A stretch of DNA of 33,193 nucleotides from assembly GCA_016875215.1 (NCBI GenBank), contig VGRX01000017.1, forward strand, positions 1 to 33,193, given 5' to 3'. Source of the DNA: Deltaproteobacteria bacterium. Lineage in GTDB: Bacteria; Myxococcota_A; UBA9042; CAIXZC01. A model generated the notes under the pieces. That model was not told the origin of the DNA. It saw nothing but the letters and a program-made list of their open reading frames with translations, and made no database searches. The translations under genes and the position numbers were made by a program. Positions 18,564 to 27,370 of the stretch are shown piece after piece (position 1 is the stretch's first letter; every line of letters begins with the position of its first letter).

Positions 18564-19391
18564 ATGCCCGACAAGACTCCCCCCGCGTCTCCCGGCCGTC
18601 CCCCGCTTCCCGTGCCGGACGACCCGGATCCTGTCGACCGTCTCCTGGCGATCATGGGCCGGCTGCGCGACAGGGAGACCGGCTGCCCCTGGGACAGGGA
18701 GCAGACCTTCCAGACGCTCAAGCCCTACCTGCTCGAGGAGACCTACGAGGTCCTCGATGCCATCGACTCGGGAGACCCGGACAGGCACAAAGGAGAGCTG
18801 GGCGACCTCCTGCTCCAGATCGTGTTCCAGAGCCAGATTGCCAACGAGGAGGGGAGGTTCGGCTTCCGGGACGTGGCGGACGCCATTGCGACCAAGCTCA
18901 TCCGCCGCCACCCGCACGTGTTCGGTGACAAGGCCGCCGCATCGGCCTCCGAAGTGGTCGACATCTGGGAGCAGGTGAAAGGCAACGAGGAGGAAAGACC
19001 CAAGGGGCTGCTTTCCGGCGTCCCCAGGAGCATGCCCGCGCTGGCCCGTGCCGTCCGCCTGAGCCGCACCGCCGCCCGGGTCGGCTTCGACTGGCCCGAC
19101 GTCACCGGAGTCCTCGACAAGATACGGGAAGAGGCGGAAGAGCTGGCCGCTGCTTCGGACATGCAGGAGAAGCTCGACGAGCTGGGCGACCTCCTCTTTG
19201 CGCTTTCGAACCTGGCCCGCAAGCTCGACCTCGACCCGGAGGAGGCTCTCCAGCGGTCCAACACCCGCTTCTCCGCCCGCTTTGCGGACATCGAGCGCCA
19301 GGCGAGGGAGCGCAGCGTCACGTTCGAGGGGCTTTCCCTCCAGGAACTTGACAGGATGTGGGAAGAGGCGAAAAAGAAGCTGGGAAGGTGA
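18564..19391 (+). CDS. mazG: Nucleoside triphosphate pyrophosphohydrolase MazG
   Basis: 275 aa, GGAGG at 18551-18555. MazG hydrolyses (d)NTPs, especially damaged or non-canonical ones, to the monophosphates and pyrophosphate. Two tandem MazG domains are present as in the E. coli enzyme. The first carries CPWDREQTFQTLKPYLLEE and the metal-binding EExxE...ExxD (Glu58, Glu59, Glu62, Glu78, Asp81); the second carries REEAEEL and DELGDLLFALSNLARK. Between them lies the usual VKGNEEERPKGLLSGVP and SRTAARVGFDWP. Along with dut, the window has two house-cleaning nucleotide hydrolases. murJ starts 10 nt downstream, so mazG-murJ-nagB is probably an operon. Confidence 0.96.
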   Translation: MPDKTPPASPGRPPLPVPDDPDPVDRLLAIMGRLRDRETGCPWDREQTFQTLKPYLLEETYEVLDAIDSGDPDRHKGELGDLLLQIVFQSQIANEEGRFGFRDVADAIATKLIRRHPHVFGDKAAASASEVVDIWEQVKGNEEERPKGLLSGVPRSMPALARAVRLSRTAARVGFDWPDVTGVLDKIREEAEELAAASDMQEKLDELGDLLFALSNLARKLDLDPEEALQRSNTRFSARFADIERQARERSVTFEGLSLQELDRMWEEAKKKLGR

Positions 19392-19400
19392 GGGAGCAAC

Positions 19401-21008
19401 TTGAGCGACACGCCTGAAACGGCCCAGCCGCTGGGACCTACCTCCCGGAGGGGAATCCTCAAGTCCGCTGCCGTCATGACGGTGCTGACCTTTGCGTCCC
19501 GCGTCCTCGGCCTGGTGCGGGAGCAGGTCCGAGGCTACTACCTGGGCACGGGGACCGGGGCCGATGCATTCGGCCTGGGCTCGACGCTGCCCAATCTCTT
19601 CCGGCGGCTGCTGGCGGAAGGGGCCATGACCGCGGCCTTCGTCCCCGTGTTCACCGGCTACAAGGAGAAGAAGACCCGAGAGGAGCTGATCAACTTCCTG
19701 TCTTCCTTCCTGACGCTGCTGACATGCGTCGCCACCGCGGTCTGCCTGCTGGGGATCGTGCTGGCCGACTGGATCGTGCCGGCGTTCTTCCCCGGGTTCG
19801 GCTCGGTGGAGGGGAAGCTGGCACTGACCGTGGTGATCACGCAGATCACGTTCCCCTACCTGCTGCTGGTGACGCTGGCTGCGTTGGCGCAGGCCGTGCT
19901 CAACACGTTCGGCCGATTCGGCCCGTCCGCGTTCACCCCCATCCTGCTCAACCTCTCCATCATCCTGGCAGCGTACCTGCTGCACGACTCGTTTCCGGAC
20001 CCATCGTACGCGTTCGCCGTCGGGTTCGTCATCGGCGGATTCCTGCAGCTTGCGTTCCAGCTCCCCTGGGTCTTCAGGACCGGACTTCGCCTCAAGCTGT
20101 CGTTCCACTGGCGCCATCCGGGGGTGCGTGAGCTCATCCGCGTCTTCCTCCCCGGGGCCTTTGCTGCCGGCATCTACCAGGTCAACGTGTTCGTGTCGGA
20201 GATGATCGCGTCGAGCCTGTCGGAGGGTTCCATTGCAGCACTGGGTTACTCGATCCGGCTCCAGGAGCTGATCCTGGGCGTCTTCGTGATCTCGATCACC
20301 ACGGTGATCCTGCCTGCGCTGTCGTCGCAGGTTGCAGCCGGAGATCGAAAGGGGTACGGGGAGACGGTGCTGCTGGCACTGGATTCGCTCGCCCTGGTCA
20401 CGGTCCCCGCTGCCTTCGGCCTCATCGCGGTGCGCGAGCCGCTCCTGAGGCTCCTGTTCCAGCAGGGGGCATTCGACCCGGACAGTACGAGCATGACCGG
20501 GCTGGCCGTGCTGTTCCACAGCATGGGGGTGTACTTCATCGCCTCATCGCGCTCGCTCAACCAGGCGTTCTACGCCATGAAGGACCTGAAGACGCCCATG
20601 CTGGTATCCGTGGTGGCCCTGGTGGTGAACGTCGCCGGGTGCTACATCCTGGCAGTTCCGCTGGCGCACGGGGGCATCGCCGCAGCCAACAGCCTGTCGG
20701 CCGCGGTGACCGGGCTTCTTCTGTTCGTCCTCCTGCTGCGCCGGGCCCCGGACGTGCCGCTGGTGAGCCACCTGGGCCTGCTCGTGCGGGTCGTGATCGC
20801 TTCCGGGGTGATGCTCGTGGCGCTGGACCGCCTTGCGGCCTTCTTCCCGTGCCCCCCCGATGCCGGAAAGCTGCACCTTCTGGTCCACGTCCTGATTGCC
20901 ATGGCCGTCGGAGCCGCCGTCTTCCTCGCAGCGGGAGCGGTGCTGCTGAGGAAGGAGCTCGCCCAGCTCGTACGGGTGGTGTTTCGAAGGAGGTACAGGG
21001 CCAAATGA
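19401..21008 (+). CDS. murJ: Lipid II flippase MurJ (MviN)
   Basis: 535 aa from a TTG start with GGGAG a few bases before it; no better ATG lies near the conserved N-terminus. MurJ, of the MOP superfamily, moves lipid II across the inner membrane for peptidoglycan synthesis. Typical features: SRVLGLVREQVRGYYLG in the first helix, ADAFGLGSTLPNLFRRLL, AEGAMTAAFVPVF, and about 14 hydrophobic segments, with the conserved charged cavity arginines around residues 18-60. The C-terminus ends in a basic cytoplasmic tail (RVVFRRRYRAK). The stop overlaps the nagB ATG (ATGA). With murI and murA it completes a visible set of peptidoglycan genes in the window. Confidence 0.95.
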   Translation: MSDTPETAQPLGPTSRRGILKSAAVMTVLTFASRVLGLVREQVRGYYLGTGTGADAFGLGSTLPNLFRRLLAEGAMTAAFVPVFTGYKEKKTREELINFLSSFLTLLTCVATAVCLLGIVLADWIVPAFFPGFGSVEGKLALTVVITQITFPYLLLVTLAALAQAVLNTFGRFGPSAFTPILLNLSIILAAYLLHDSFPDPSYAFAVGFVIGGFLQLAFQLPWVFRTGLRLKLSFHWRHPGVRELIRVFLPGAFAAGIYQVNVFVSEMIASSLSEGSIAALGYSIRLQELILGVFVISITTVILPALSSQVAAGDRKGYGETVLLALDSLALVTVPAAFGLIAVREPLLRLLFQQGAFDPDSTSMTGLAVLFHSMGVYFIASSRSLNQAFYAMKDLKTPMLVSVVALVVNVAGCYILAVPLAHGGIAAANSLSAAVTGLLLFVLLLRRAPDVPLVSHLGLLVRVVIASGVMLVALDRLAAFFPCPPDAGKLHLLVHVLIAMAVGAAVFLAAGAVLLRKELAQLVRVVFRRRYRAK

Positions 21009-21736
21009 ACTTCCTTGTCCTGCCTGATGCCGCTCACGTGGCTCGTTACGTCTCCTCGCTCGTTGTCTCCACGATCCGGGGATGCCCGACCGCGGCCGTT
21101 GCCCTGCCGACCGGGAAGACGCCGCTGCCGATCTACGCAGCCCTGGCGCCACGCCTGGCAACCCGGGAGGTCGAGGCCTCCCGAGCTTCCTGGTTCGCCC
21201 TGGACGAGTTCCTCGGCAAGGAGGTTCCGGTCGAGGCTACGTTCCGGCATTTCCTCCTGTCCCGGTTCATCGCGCCGGCAGAGCTGTCGCCGGATCGCCT
21301 GGTCACCCTGTGCACGGCCTGCGACGATCCCGCTGCCGAGGCAGCCCGATACGAGGAGGCCATCCGCTGCGCAGGCGGGCTGCAGCTCGCGCTCCTCGGC
21401 CTGGGCGGCAACGGGCACGTCGCATTCAACGAGCCTGGAAGCCCCCGGGACGGCCGCACCGGCTTGCGCCCTCTGACCGAGCTCACGAGACAGGCCAACG
21501 AGTACCTGTTCAGCTCCGCGCCCCAGGTCCCCACCCACGGCCTGTCCATGGGCATCGGGACGCTGCTGGAGGCGCGGCGGCTCGTGGTGGCCGCCACGGG
21601 GACGGGAAAGGCCAACATCGTGGCCCGGCTGGCAGCCTCCGACCCCGACGAGGCCCTGCCTGCAAGCCTGCTCAAGCTGCACCCGGACTGCACGGTGGTC
21701 CTGGACGAGGCGGCGGCCGGGGGGATAGGACGATAG
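21005..21736 (+). CDS. nagB: Glucosamine-6-phosphate deaminase
   Basis: 243 aa; ATG in an ATGA overlap with murJ, AAGGAGGT at 20987-20994. It converts glucosamine-6-phosphate to fructose-6-phosphate and ammonia, feeding amino sugars from the cell wall back to glycolysis. Motifs: ALPTGKTPLPIY (phosphate loop), FALDEF with Asp67, LGLGGNGHVAFNEPG with His138 and Glu143, and THGLSMGIGTLLEARR plus LLKLHPDCTVVLDE at the end. At the place of E. coli Asp141 there is Asn, as I recall for Gram-positive-type NagB, so not necessarily a defect. 6-phosphogluconolactonase, a relative, lacks the FNEPG form. The last codons run into a 9-bp tandem repeat that continues beyond the stop, so the C-terminus GGIGR is probably recently altered. 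Confidence 0.9.
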   Translation: MNFLVLPDAAHVARYVSSLVVSTIRGCPTAAVALPTGKTPLPIYAALAPRLATREVEASRASWFALDEFLGKEVPVEATFRHFLLSRFIAPAELSPDRLVTLCTACDDPAAEAARYEEAIRCAGGLQLALLGLGGNGHVAFNEPGSPRDGRTGLRPLTELTRQANEYLFSSAPQVPTHGLSMGIGTLLEARRLVVAATGTGKANIVARLAASDPDEALPASLLKLHPDCTVVLDEAAAGGIGR

Positions 21737-21772
21737 GACGTATAGGACCTATAGGACCTATAGGACCTATGG
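21724..21772. repeat. 9-bp tandem repeat crossing the nagB stop codon
   Basis: About five successive copies of a tataggacc-like word: gataggac, gataggacg, tataggacc, tataggacc, tataggacc, tatgg. The stop codon of nagB lies inside the second copy. As 9 is a multiple of 3, unit number can change without shifting frames but a change of the stop would add Ile-Gly-Pro triplets. Confidence 0.9.
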
Positions 21773-21794
21773 AAGACATAGGTGCGGCGCGGAA

Positions 21795-21870
21795 TGCGCG
21801 GGTGAGTTTGGCCGGGGGCCGATGAGGTTAATCGTGCGCGGGTGGGTTTGGCCGGGGGCCGATGAGGTTA
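21795..21870. repeat. 36-bp direct repeat duplicating the gyrA stop region
   Basis: Two copies, 21795-21830 and 21835-21870, one mismatch (gtgag/gtggg), 4-nt spacer. The copy nearer gyrA ends exactly with the three bases of the gyrA TAA (minus strand); the other lies wholly downstream. Each holds the small GGCC/GGCC hairpin (ggccgggggcc). It fills the convergent nagB-gyrA gap, where no T-rich terminator is visible. Confidence 0.92.
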
Positions 21871-24486
21871 CTGGTCTTCTTCGGGCGTGGTCTGGGGGGA
21901 CTCCTCGCCGACCGGGGCTTCGCCGGTCTCGGGCGACTCGCCTTCGGCCCCTTCGGCGGAATCGTCGGCATCCTGCTCGTCGCGACGCAGGACCTGGGGA
22001 GAGTGGAAGCGGCCGCCGGTCGGGGGGGTTTCCTCCCCCTCCTCACCGTTCTCCCCCTCCTCCTCCTCCTTCTCGACGAGATGCTCGACCGCCACGACCT
22101 TCTCCTCCTCGTCGAGCACGATGAGGCGGACCCCCTGGGTGTTGCGGCCGATGACCGAGATCTCCCTGACGAGCGTCCGGATGATCTTGCCCTGGTCGGT
22201 GACCATCATGAGCTGCGCATCGTCGTCCGCATGGAGGACGCCCACGACGTGTCCGTTGCGCTCGTTGACCTTGATCGTGATGATGCCCAGGCCGCCTCGG
22301 TTCTGGACCCGGTATTCATCCGGCGCCGTCCGCTTGCCGTAGCCGTTCTCGGTGACCGAGAGGATGGGGCCCGATTCAGGCCCGATGATGCAGCAGCCGA
22401 CCACCTCGTCCCCATCCCTCAGCGAGATCCCCCGCACCCCCTGGGTGGCCCGCCCGAGAACCCGCAGGTCGTCGCCGGGGAACCGGATCGACATGCCGTC
22501 ACGGGTCACGAGGAGGACATGCTCCCCCTCGTGCAGCTCCTCGACCTGGATGAGGTCATCCTTCTCCTGCAGCACGATCGCGATGATGCCGCTCGACCGG
22601 ATCCTGCTGAACGCCATGGTCTCCGTGCGGCGCACCACGCCCCGCTTCGTGACGAACAGGAGGGTGCTCTCCTCCTTGAACTCCCGGATGGGGAGGATGG
22701 ACCGCACCAGCTCCCCCTGCTCGACGGGGATGAGGTTGACGATGGGCTTTCCCTTCGAGGTCCTGCCGGCCATGGGGACGTCATAGACCTTGATCTGGTA
22801 GGCCTTGCCCGCGTTCGTGAAGATGAGGAGGTTGGTGTGGTTGCTGGCCACGAAGAGGTTGACCACGAGGTCTTCTTCCTTGGTGGCCATGCCCTTCTTG
22901 CCCTTGCCGCCGCGGTGCTGTGCTCTGTACAGGCCGACCGGAGCGCGCTTGATGTACCCTTCGCGGGACACGGTGACGACCATGTCTTCGTCGGCAATCA
23001 GGTCCTCGATGCTGATCTCCCCTTCCTGGGGGACGATCTCGGTGCGACGGGGATCGTTGTAGCGGGTCCTGATCTCGACCAGCTCGTCCGCGATCACCTT
23101 CATGAGCACCTTCTCGTCGGCCAGGATGAGCCTCAAGCGCTCGATCTCTTTGAGGACTTCTTTGTATTCCTCGAGGATCTTGTCCCGCTCCATCGCGGTC
23201 AGGCGGTGGAGCCTCAGGTCCAGGATGGCCTGGGCCTGGCGGGGGGAGAATTCGAACTGGGCGACCAGCCGGTCGCGTGCCTCCTCCGGGTCTTTCGATG
23301 CCCGGATGAGCTCGATGATGGCGTCGAGGTGGTCGAGTGCCTTGACGAACCCTTCGAGGAGATGGGCCCGCTCTTCGGCCTTGCGCAGCTCGTACACCGT
23401 GCGGCGTGTGACCACGTCGCGGCGGTGGTCCACGAAGCTCTCGAGCATCTCCTTGAGATTGAGCACCCTGGGCTGGCCGGCCACGATGGCCAGCATGATC
23501 ACGCCGAACGTGCTCTGCATCGCGGTGTGGGCGAACAGCGAGTTCAGCACCACCCGGGCCATGGCATCCCTTTTGATCTCGATGACAATGCGCATTCCGT
23601 CACGGTCCGACTCGTCCCGCAGGTCGGAGATCCCTTCGACGACCTTGTCCCGGATGAGCTCCGCTATCTTCTCGATCAGCCGGGCCTTGTTGACCTGGTA
23701 GGGAAGCTCGTTGACGATGATCGCTTCCCGGTCGGTGCGCTCGTTGCGCTCGATGCTGGCCTTGGCCCTCATGCGGACCAGGCCGCGTCCGTTGCGATAC
23801 GCAGAGCGGATCCCCTCGATGCCGAAGATGTAGCCCCCGGTGGGGAAGTCGGGGCCCGGAACCAGCCGCATCAGCTCCTCGATCACTATGTTCGGGTCCG
23901 CGATCAGTGCGAGGGTGGCGTCGATGATCTCCCCCATGTTGTGGGGAGGAATGTTGGTGGCCATGCCGACCGCTATGCCCGAGCTTCCGTTCACCAGCAG
24001 GTTCGGGAAACGGGCGGGCATGACGAGCGGTTCCTTGAGGCTGCCGTCATAGTTGTCCGCGAAATCGACGGTTTCCTTGTCCAGATCGGCCAGCAGCTCG
24101 CTGGCCAGCCGCTCCATGCGCACCTCGGTGTACCGCATGGCTGCCGGCGGATCGCCGTCCACCGACCCGAAGTTGCCCTGGCCGTCCACCAGCGGGTAGC
24201 GCATCGAGAAGGTCTGCGCCATGCGCACGATGGTATCGTACACCGCCTGGTCGCCGTGCGGATGGTACTTGCCGATGACGTCGCCGACGATACGGGCGCT
24301 CTTCTTGTACGAGCTCTGCCAGGTGTTCTTGAGCTCGTGCATCGAGAAGAGGACCCGCCGATGCACGGGCTTCAACCCGTCACGCACGTCGGGCAGCGCG
24401 CGTCCCACGATCACGCTCATCGCGTAGTCGATGTAGGACGTCTTGATCTGATCTTCTACTGTGGCAATGATCTTGTCCGCGCTCAT
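21868..24486 (-). CDS. gyrA: DNA gyrase subunit A
   Basis: 872 aa; AAGGAAGG lies just before the ATG. GyrA is the breakage-reunion subunit. N-terminal winged-helix region with the catalytic tyrosine in [10 protein letters not shown] (Tyr119). The quinolone-determining region reads [12 protein letters not shown]: Gln80 replaces E. coli Ser83 while the acidic residue of E. coli Asp87 is kept (Asp84). The C-terminal six-bladed domain begins at about 510 and has a GyrA box of the form QHRGGKG, a variant of QRRGGKG that is required for DNA wrapping. The last ~70 residues form an acidic tail ([15 protein letters not shown] and on), a feature known to modulate wrapping. rpsI is 143 nt upstream on the same strand. 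Gene ends in a 36-bp duplication. Confidence 0.97.
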   Translation of the reverse strand: MSADKIIATVEDQIKTSYIDYAMSVIVGRALPDVRDGLKPVHRRVLFSMHELKNTWQSSYKKSARIVGDVIGKYHPHGDQAVYDTIVRMAQTFSMRYPLVDGQGNFGSVDGDPPAAMRYTEVRMERLASELLADLDKETVDFADNYDGSLKEPLVMPARFPNLLVNGSSGIAVGMATNIPPHNMGEIIDATLALIADPNIVIEELMRLVPGPDFPTGGYIFGIEGIRSAYRNGRGLVRMRAKASIERNERTDREAIIVNELPYQVNKARLIEKIAELIRDKVVEGISDLRDESDRDGMRIVIEIKRDAMARVVLNSLFAHTAMQSTFGVIMLAIVAGQPRVLNLKEMLESFVDHRRDVVTRRTVYELRKAEERAHLLEGFVKALDHLDAIIELIRASKDPEEARDRLVAQFEFSPRQAQAILDLRLHRLTAMERDKILEEYKEVLKEIERLRLILADEKVLMKVIADELVEIRTRYNDPRRTEIVPQEGEISIEDLIADEDMVVTVSREGYIKRAPVGLYRAQHRGGKGKKGMATKEEDLVVNLFVASNHTNLLIFTNAGKAYQIKVYDVPMAGRTSKGKPIVNLIPVEQGELVRSILPIREFKEESTLLFVTKRGVVRRTETMAFSRIRSSGIIAIVLQEKDDLIQVEELHEGEHVLLVTRDGMSIRFPGDDLRVLGRATQGVRGISLRDGDEVVGCCIIGPESGPILSVTENGYGKRTAPDEYRVQNRGGLGIITIKVNERNGHVVGVLHADDDAQLMMVTDQGKIIRTLVREISVIGRNTQGVRLIVLDEEEKVVAVEHLVEKEEEEGENGEEGEETPPTGGRFHSPQVLRRDEQDADDSAEGAEGESPETGEAPVGEESPQTTPEEDQ

Positions 24487-24629
24487 TTTGCCTTCCTTCG
24501 AAAGTCAGAGGCTCAACCCGCGAGTGAAACGGCCGCTGGAACGGCCCGGATGCCTCCGGGGACAAGCGTCGAACGTACCGACAGGAAGAATGGGGACCCC
24601 GGGCCCGTCGGCCCGTCCGAGCGACGGAG

Positions 24630-25019
24630 TTACCGCTTGGAGAACTGGTACCGCTTCCTGGCGCCCGGGCGGCCGTACTTCTTGCGCTCTGTGGCGCGGG
24701 CATCACGGGTCAGGAATCCGCCCTTCTTGAGTGCCGGACGGAACTCCGGGTTGTAGGAGCACAGGGCACGGGCGATCCCGTGACGCACGGCCCCGGCCTG
24801 CCCGGACAGCCCCCCTCCATGGGCCCGAACGTGGATGTCGAGCTTCCCCTTCATGTTGACCGCATTGAGGGGTTGCTCGATCTGCATCATCAGCACCGCC
24901 CGGCAGAAATAGACTTCAGCCGGCCGATCGTTGACCACGATCTTGCCCGTCCCGTCCGTGATCCAGACCCTGGCGTTGGCTTCCTTCCGCCGCCCAGTAG
25001 CGCTCTTTCTTTCCGTCAT
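24630..25019 (-). CDS. rpsI: 30S ribosomal protein S9 (uS9)
   Basis: 129 aa, usual size. Typical sequences: [11 protein letters not shown] near the start, [35 protein letters not shown], and the invariant basic end [17 protein letters not shown], whose last Arg reaches the P-site tRNA. It follows rplM by 25 nt, the standard L13-S9 operon. The 143 nt between it and gyrA contain GC-rich inverted stretches (gggcccgtcggcccg, near 24599) but no T run; gyrA may be read from the same transcript or from an unseen promoter. Confidence 0.98.
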   Translation of the reverse strand: MTERKSATGRRKEANARVWITDGTGKIVVNDRPAEVYFCRAVLMMQIEQPLNAVNMKGKLDIHVRAHGGGLSGQAGAVRHGIARALCSYNPEFRPALKKGGFLTRDARATERKKYGRPGARKRYQFSKR

Positions 25020-25044
25020 GATGCTCTGCCTCTCGACTGTTCGA

Positions 25045-25491
25045 CTAGAACTCCAGCGGTACCGGCTGCTGGGCCGCGTGGGGATGCTCGGCCCCCTGGT
25101 ATACCTTGAGCTTGGTCAGCATCTTCCGACCGAGCGGCGTTCGCGGCAGCATGCCGCGCACCGCGCTCAGGAGAAGCCGGTCCGGATGCTTCTCCAGGAC
25201 CTTGCCGGCAACCGCGGACCGCAGCCCGCCCGGATACTGGCTGTGCGTGTAGTACACCTTGTTCGACGCCTTCAGGCCCGTCAGTCGGATCTTGTCCACG
25301 TTGATCACGATGACGAAGTCCCCGGTGTCGACGTGGGGGGTGAACCTGGCCGTATGCTTGCCCCGCAGCACAAGCGCAACCCGGCTCGCCAGGCGGCCCA
25401 ACGACTGGTCCTGGGCATTCACCACGAACCACTTCCGATCGAGCTCTCCCTTCTTGCAACTGACCGTCTTCATCGCTGCTCCTCTCTCCAC
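25045..25491 (-). CDS. rplM: 50S ribosomal protein L13 (uL13)
   Basis: 148 aa; GAGAGGAG precedes the ATG. Standard L13 sequence: [48 protein letters not shown] (read in short parts), [49 protein letters not shown]. First gene of the rplM-rpsI pair, with a good promoter 21-49 nt upstream of its start. In E. coli L13 represses its own operon; no such site could be read here. Confidence 0.98.
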   Translation of the reverse strand: MERGAAMKTVSCKKGELDRKWFVVNAQDQSLGRLASRVALVLRGKHTARFTPHVDTGDFVIVINVDKIRLTGLKASNKVYYTHSQYPGGLRSAVAGKVLEKHPDRLLLSAVRGMLPRTPLGRKMLTKLKVYQGAEHPHAAQQPVPLEF

Positions 25492-25511
25492 ATCCAGTCA
25501 AAAGCCAGAGG

Positions 25512-25540
25512 ACTATGCTGCCAAACCAGCGACAAGTCAA
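25512..25540 (-). promoter_or_regulatory. Sigma70-type promoter of rplM-rpsI
   Basis: On the minus strand: TTGACT (25540-25535), 17-nt spacer, CATAGT (25517-25512). It sits 21 nt before the rplM start codon in an AT-richer island. This -10 recurs in front of the four-cysteine gene at the same spacing. Confidence 0.6.
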
Positions 25541-25715
25541 GGGAAATGTGGTAGCGTCACCCGCATGGACCGTCGGCCGGCGAGAATGGTCGATGGTCGA
25601 CGAAGTCCCGCCGTAGCCTTGTGCGAAGGCGGAGGGTCGATGGTCGCCGGACCGGGCTCGAGTGATTGCAGGCTCTGGCTCGACAGGCGATCGCAACGCG
25701 GCGCTCGACGAGTCG

Positions 25716-27356
25716 ATGGATATGCCCGGAACGAATCCGAGTTCGTCCCAACTGCCCGCCATCCTGTTCTTCCTGGCAGCGGGCCTGCTCCTGTGCGCGT
25801 TTGCCTGGGACGGAAGCCCGCTGAACCACGATGAGATCACCTACCTGACCATGGCCAGGCACATGGTCGAGTCGGGCAACTGGCTCGACCTCGACTTCCA
25901 CGGCGCCGTGGTCCACCAGCGCCCCCCGCTGGCGATCTGGCTGCTGGCAGCGTTCGGAAGCCTGGGAAGCTTCTCGCTCTTTTTCACCCGCCTCCCCTCG
26001 ATCGTCATGGCCTGGCTCTGCCTGCTCTTCCTGTTCCTCCTGGTGCGTGAGTCGTCTCGCCTCTCCCCCGCCCCGCTCACCGCGGCCTCCCCCCTCCCGC
26101 CCCGAGCCGAGTCGGGGGAAAGAGGAGGATGGATGGGGGCGCCTGTCCTTCCCCTCCTCGCCCCTGCGTTTCTCCTGTCCTCAGCGCTCTTCTACTTCAA
26201 CGCCCGCCGCCCCATGACCGATATGACTTTTCTCGCAGGCTTCTGCCTCTTTCTCTACAGCTACGTCCGAGCTTCCCGGCGGCCCTGGACCTGGCTCGTC
26301 GCCGGTTTCGCCGCCGGCTGGATGCTGATGAGCAAGGGGGCGATCACGCTGCTCCCGCTGGGGGCCGTCGGATTGGACATGTTGCTTTCCCCCCGGCGCA
26401 GAGAGCTGCTCTCCCCCTGCCTCCGGGCGGGCATCGGGTGCGCCCTTGCGCTGGCCCTCCCCTGGCACGTCACCCAATCCATCCGCCATGGCGAGGCATT
26501 CTGGTCCGAGTACATCGGCTTCAATGTCCTCAGCCGGGCAACGACCTCCCTTTTCTCCGAGCCGGACCCGCTGTTCTACCTCCGGGAGCTGTGGGACAAC
26601 GAGAAGGGAACCCTGCTGCTCGCGATCGTCGGGCCGGTCGGGCTCTTGGCCGGGGCCTGGCAGAAGCGCAGGTCGCTGCTTGCGGCCCCGGTGTGCCCGG
26701 AGCGGCTCCTCCTGCTGGTGATCGCTTGCACCGCCCTCCCTCTGCAACTCGCCTCGACCCGGATCTCGCACTACTTCCTGCCCGTGCTGCCCGGAATCAT
26801 GGCCGCAGCAGCGTGGACGATCGCAAGGTGGGGAAGCGAGGCGCCCCCCCCCATCCTCCTCCCCCCCTCGACTCGGCTCGAGGCGGGCGGGGGGAGGCCG
26901 CAGGGGCGGGAGCGACTTCTCGCCCTTGCCGGCTTCGGCCTCGCTGCGGCTCTGTTCCTGGGCAACAACCTGCACCACATGGCCGCCCCCGACTACTCGC
27001 CGGACCAGGTGCGGCTTTCCAGGACCGTCGAGCAGAAAGGGGCACGGGTCGTCTCGGTGAACCACTACGAGCTGGCCTTCTTCTATTTCCTCGACAGGCC
27101 CCCGGAAATGCTGACCGACTCGGACCGCTTCTTCACCATTGTGGACAAGGAGCCGCTGCTCCACCGGTCGCATGCCGTGCGCCTCATCCCCCGGGATCGC
27201 CTGCTTCCCGAACTGGCCGCCGGTCCCTTCTACGCCCTCACCGAGCCCGCCCACGTCTCACTGTTCTGCGGCCCGGACGGCTCCCGGTGCGACCGGGACG
27301 GTCCATTCCGCCTGGTCGAAGGAGACTACCTGGTGCTGGTGACGAACCGGCGGTGA
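25716..27356 (+). CDS. Membrane glycosyltransferase, GT39/ArnT (PMT_2) type
   Basis: 546 aa from ATG 25716; a GTG at 25662 is in frame and would add 18 polar residues, and neither start has a clear ribosome site. Family features: first periplasmic loop with the acidic catalytic motif NHDEITY, followed by MARHMVESGNW, the RPPLAIWLLA stretch, NARRPMTDM, MSKGAITLLPL and many hydrophobic helices (about 10). Such enzymes transfer a sugar from a polyprenyl-phosphate carrier to lipid A, protein or a glycan on the outer face of the inner membrane. The GT2 protein at 2315-3049 could make such a carrier (inference). Two ~73-bp inverted copies of a palindromic element lie in frame, adding Pro/Gly-rich pieces at residues ~123-147 and ~372-396. 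The gene stands alone between opposed operons and ends 14 nt from gcvPB. Confidence 0.88.
   Translation: MDMPGTNPSSSQLPAILFFLAAGLLLCAFAWDGSPLNHDEITYLTMARHMVESGNWLDLDFHGAVVHQRPPLAIWLLAAFGSLGSFSLFFTRLPSIVMAWLCLLFLFLLVRESSRLSPAPLTAASPLPPRAESGERGGWMGAPVLPLLAPAFLLSSALFYFNARRPMTDMTFLAGFCLFLYSYVRASRRPWTWLVAGFAAGWMLMSKGAITLLPLGAVGLDMLLSPRRRELLSPCLRAGIGCALALALPWHVTQSIRHGEAFWSEYIGFNVLSRATTSLFSEPDPLFYLRELWDNEKGTLLLAIVGPVGLLAGAWQKRRSLLAAPVCPERLLLLVIACTALPLQLASTRISHYFLPVLPGIMAAAAWTIARWGSEAPPPILLPPSTRLEAGGGRPQGRERLLALAGFGLAAALFLGNNLHHMAAPDYSPDQVRLSRTVEQKGARVVSVNHYELAFFYFLDRPPEMLTDSDRFFTIVDKEPLLHRSHAVRLIPRDRLLPELAAGPFYALTEPAHVSLFCGPDGSRCDRDGPFRLVEGDYLVLVTNRR
26082..26154 (+). repeat. Palindromic element, copy 1 (in frame inside the GT39 gene)
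   Basis: 73 bp beginning gcggcctcccccc and ending gcgcctgtccttcccc. It matches the reverse complement of 26830-26901 at most positions. Core hairpin CCCCGA-gccgag-TCGGGG at 26100-26117, with an outer CCTCC/GGAGG pairing. Encodes residues ~123-147 (Pro/Arg/Gly-rich), between two hydrophobic segments. Confidence 0.9.
26830..26901 (-). repeat. Palindromic element, copy 2 (opposite orientation, in frame)
   Basis: 72 bp, inverted relative to copy 1. Core hairpin CCTCGA-gccgag-TCGAGG on the minus strand (26866-26883 on the plus strand): the third pair is T-A instead of C-G, so both sides of the stem changed together. Encodes residues ~372-396, also in a loop between hydrophobic segments; no stop in this orientation either. 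Confidence 0.9.
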
Positions 27357-27370
27357 AGCCGCAGACGGAG

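Noticed and set aside
18273-20519. Long minus-strand open frame over mazG and murJ
   Set aside because: Gln/Arg/His-rich shadow of two clear genes, no recognisable motif.
21005-21736. 6-phosphogluconolactonase
   Set aside because: The GHVAFNEPG motif and the C-terminal LKLHPDCTVVLDE form are those of glucosamine-6-phosphate deaminase.
21862-24756. Long plus-strand open frame across gyrA
   Set aside because: Exact antisense of gyrA; composition reflects reverse reading of conserved gyrA codons, and it ends within rpsI.
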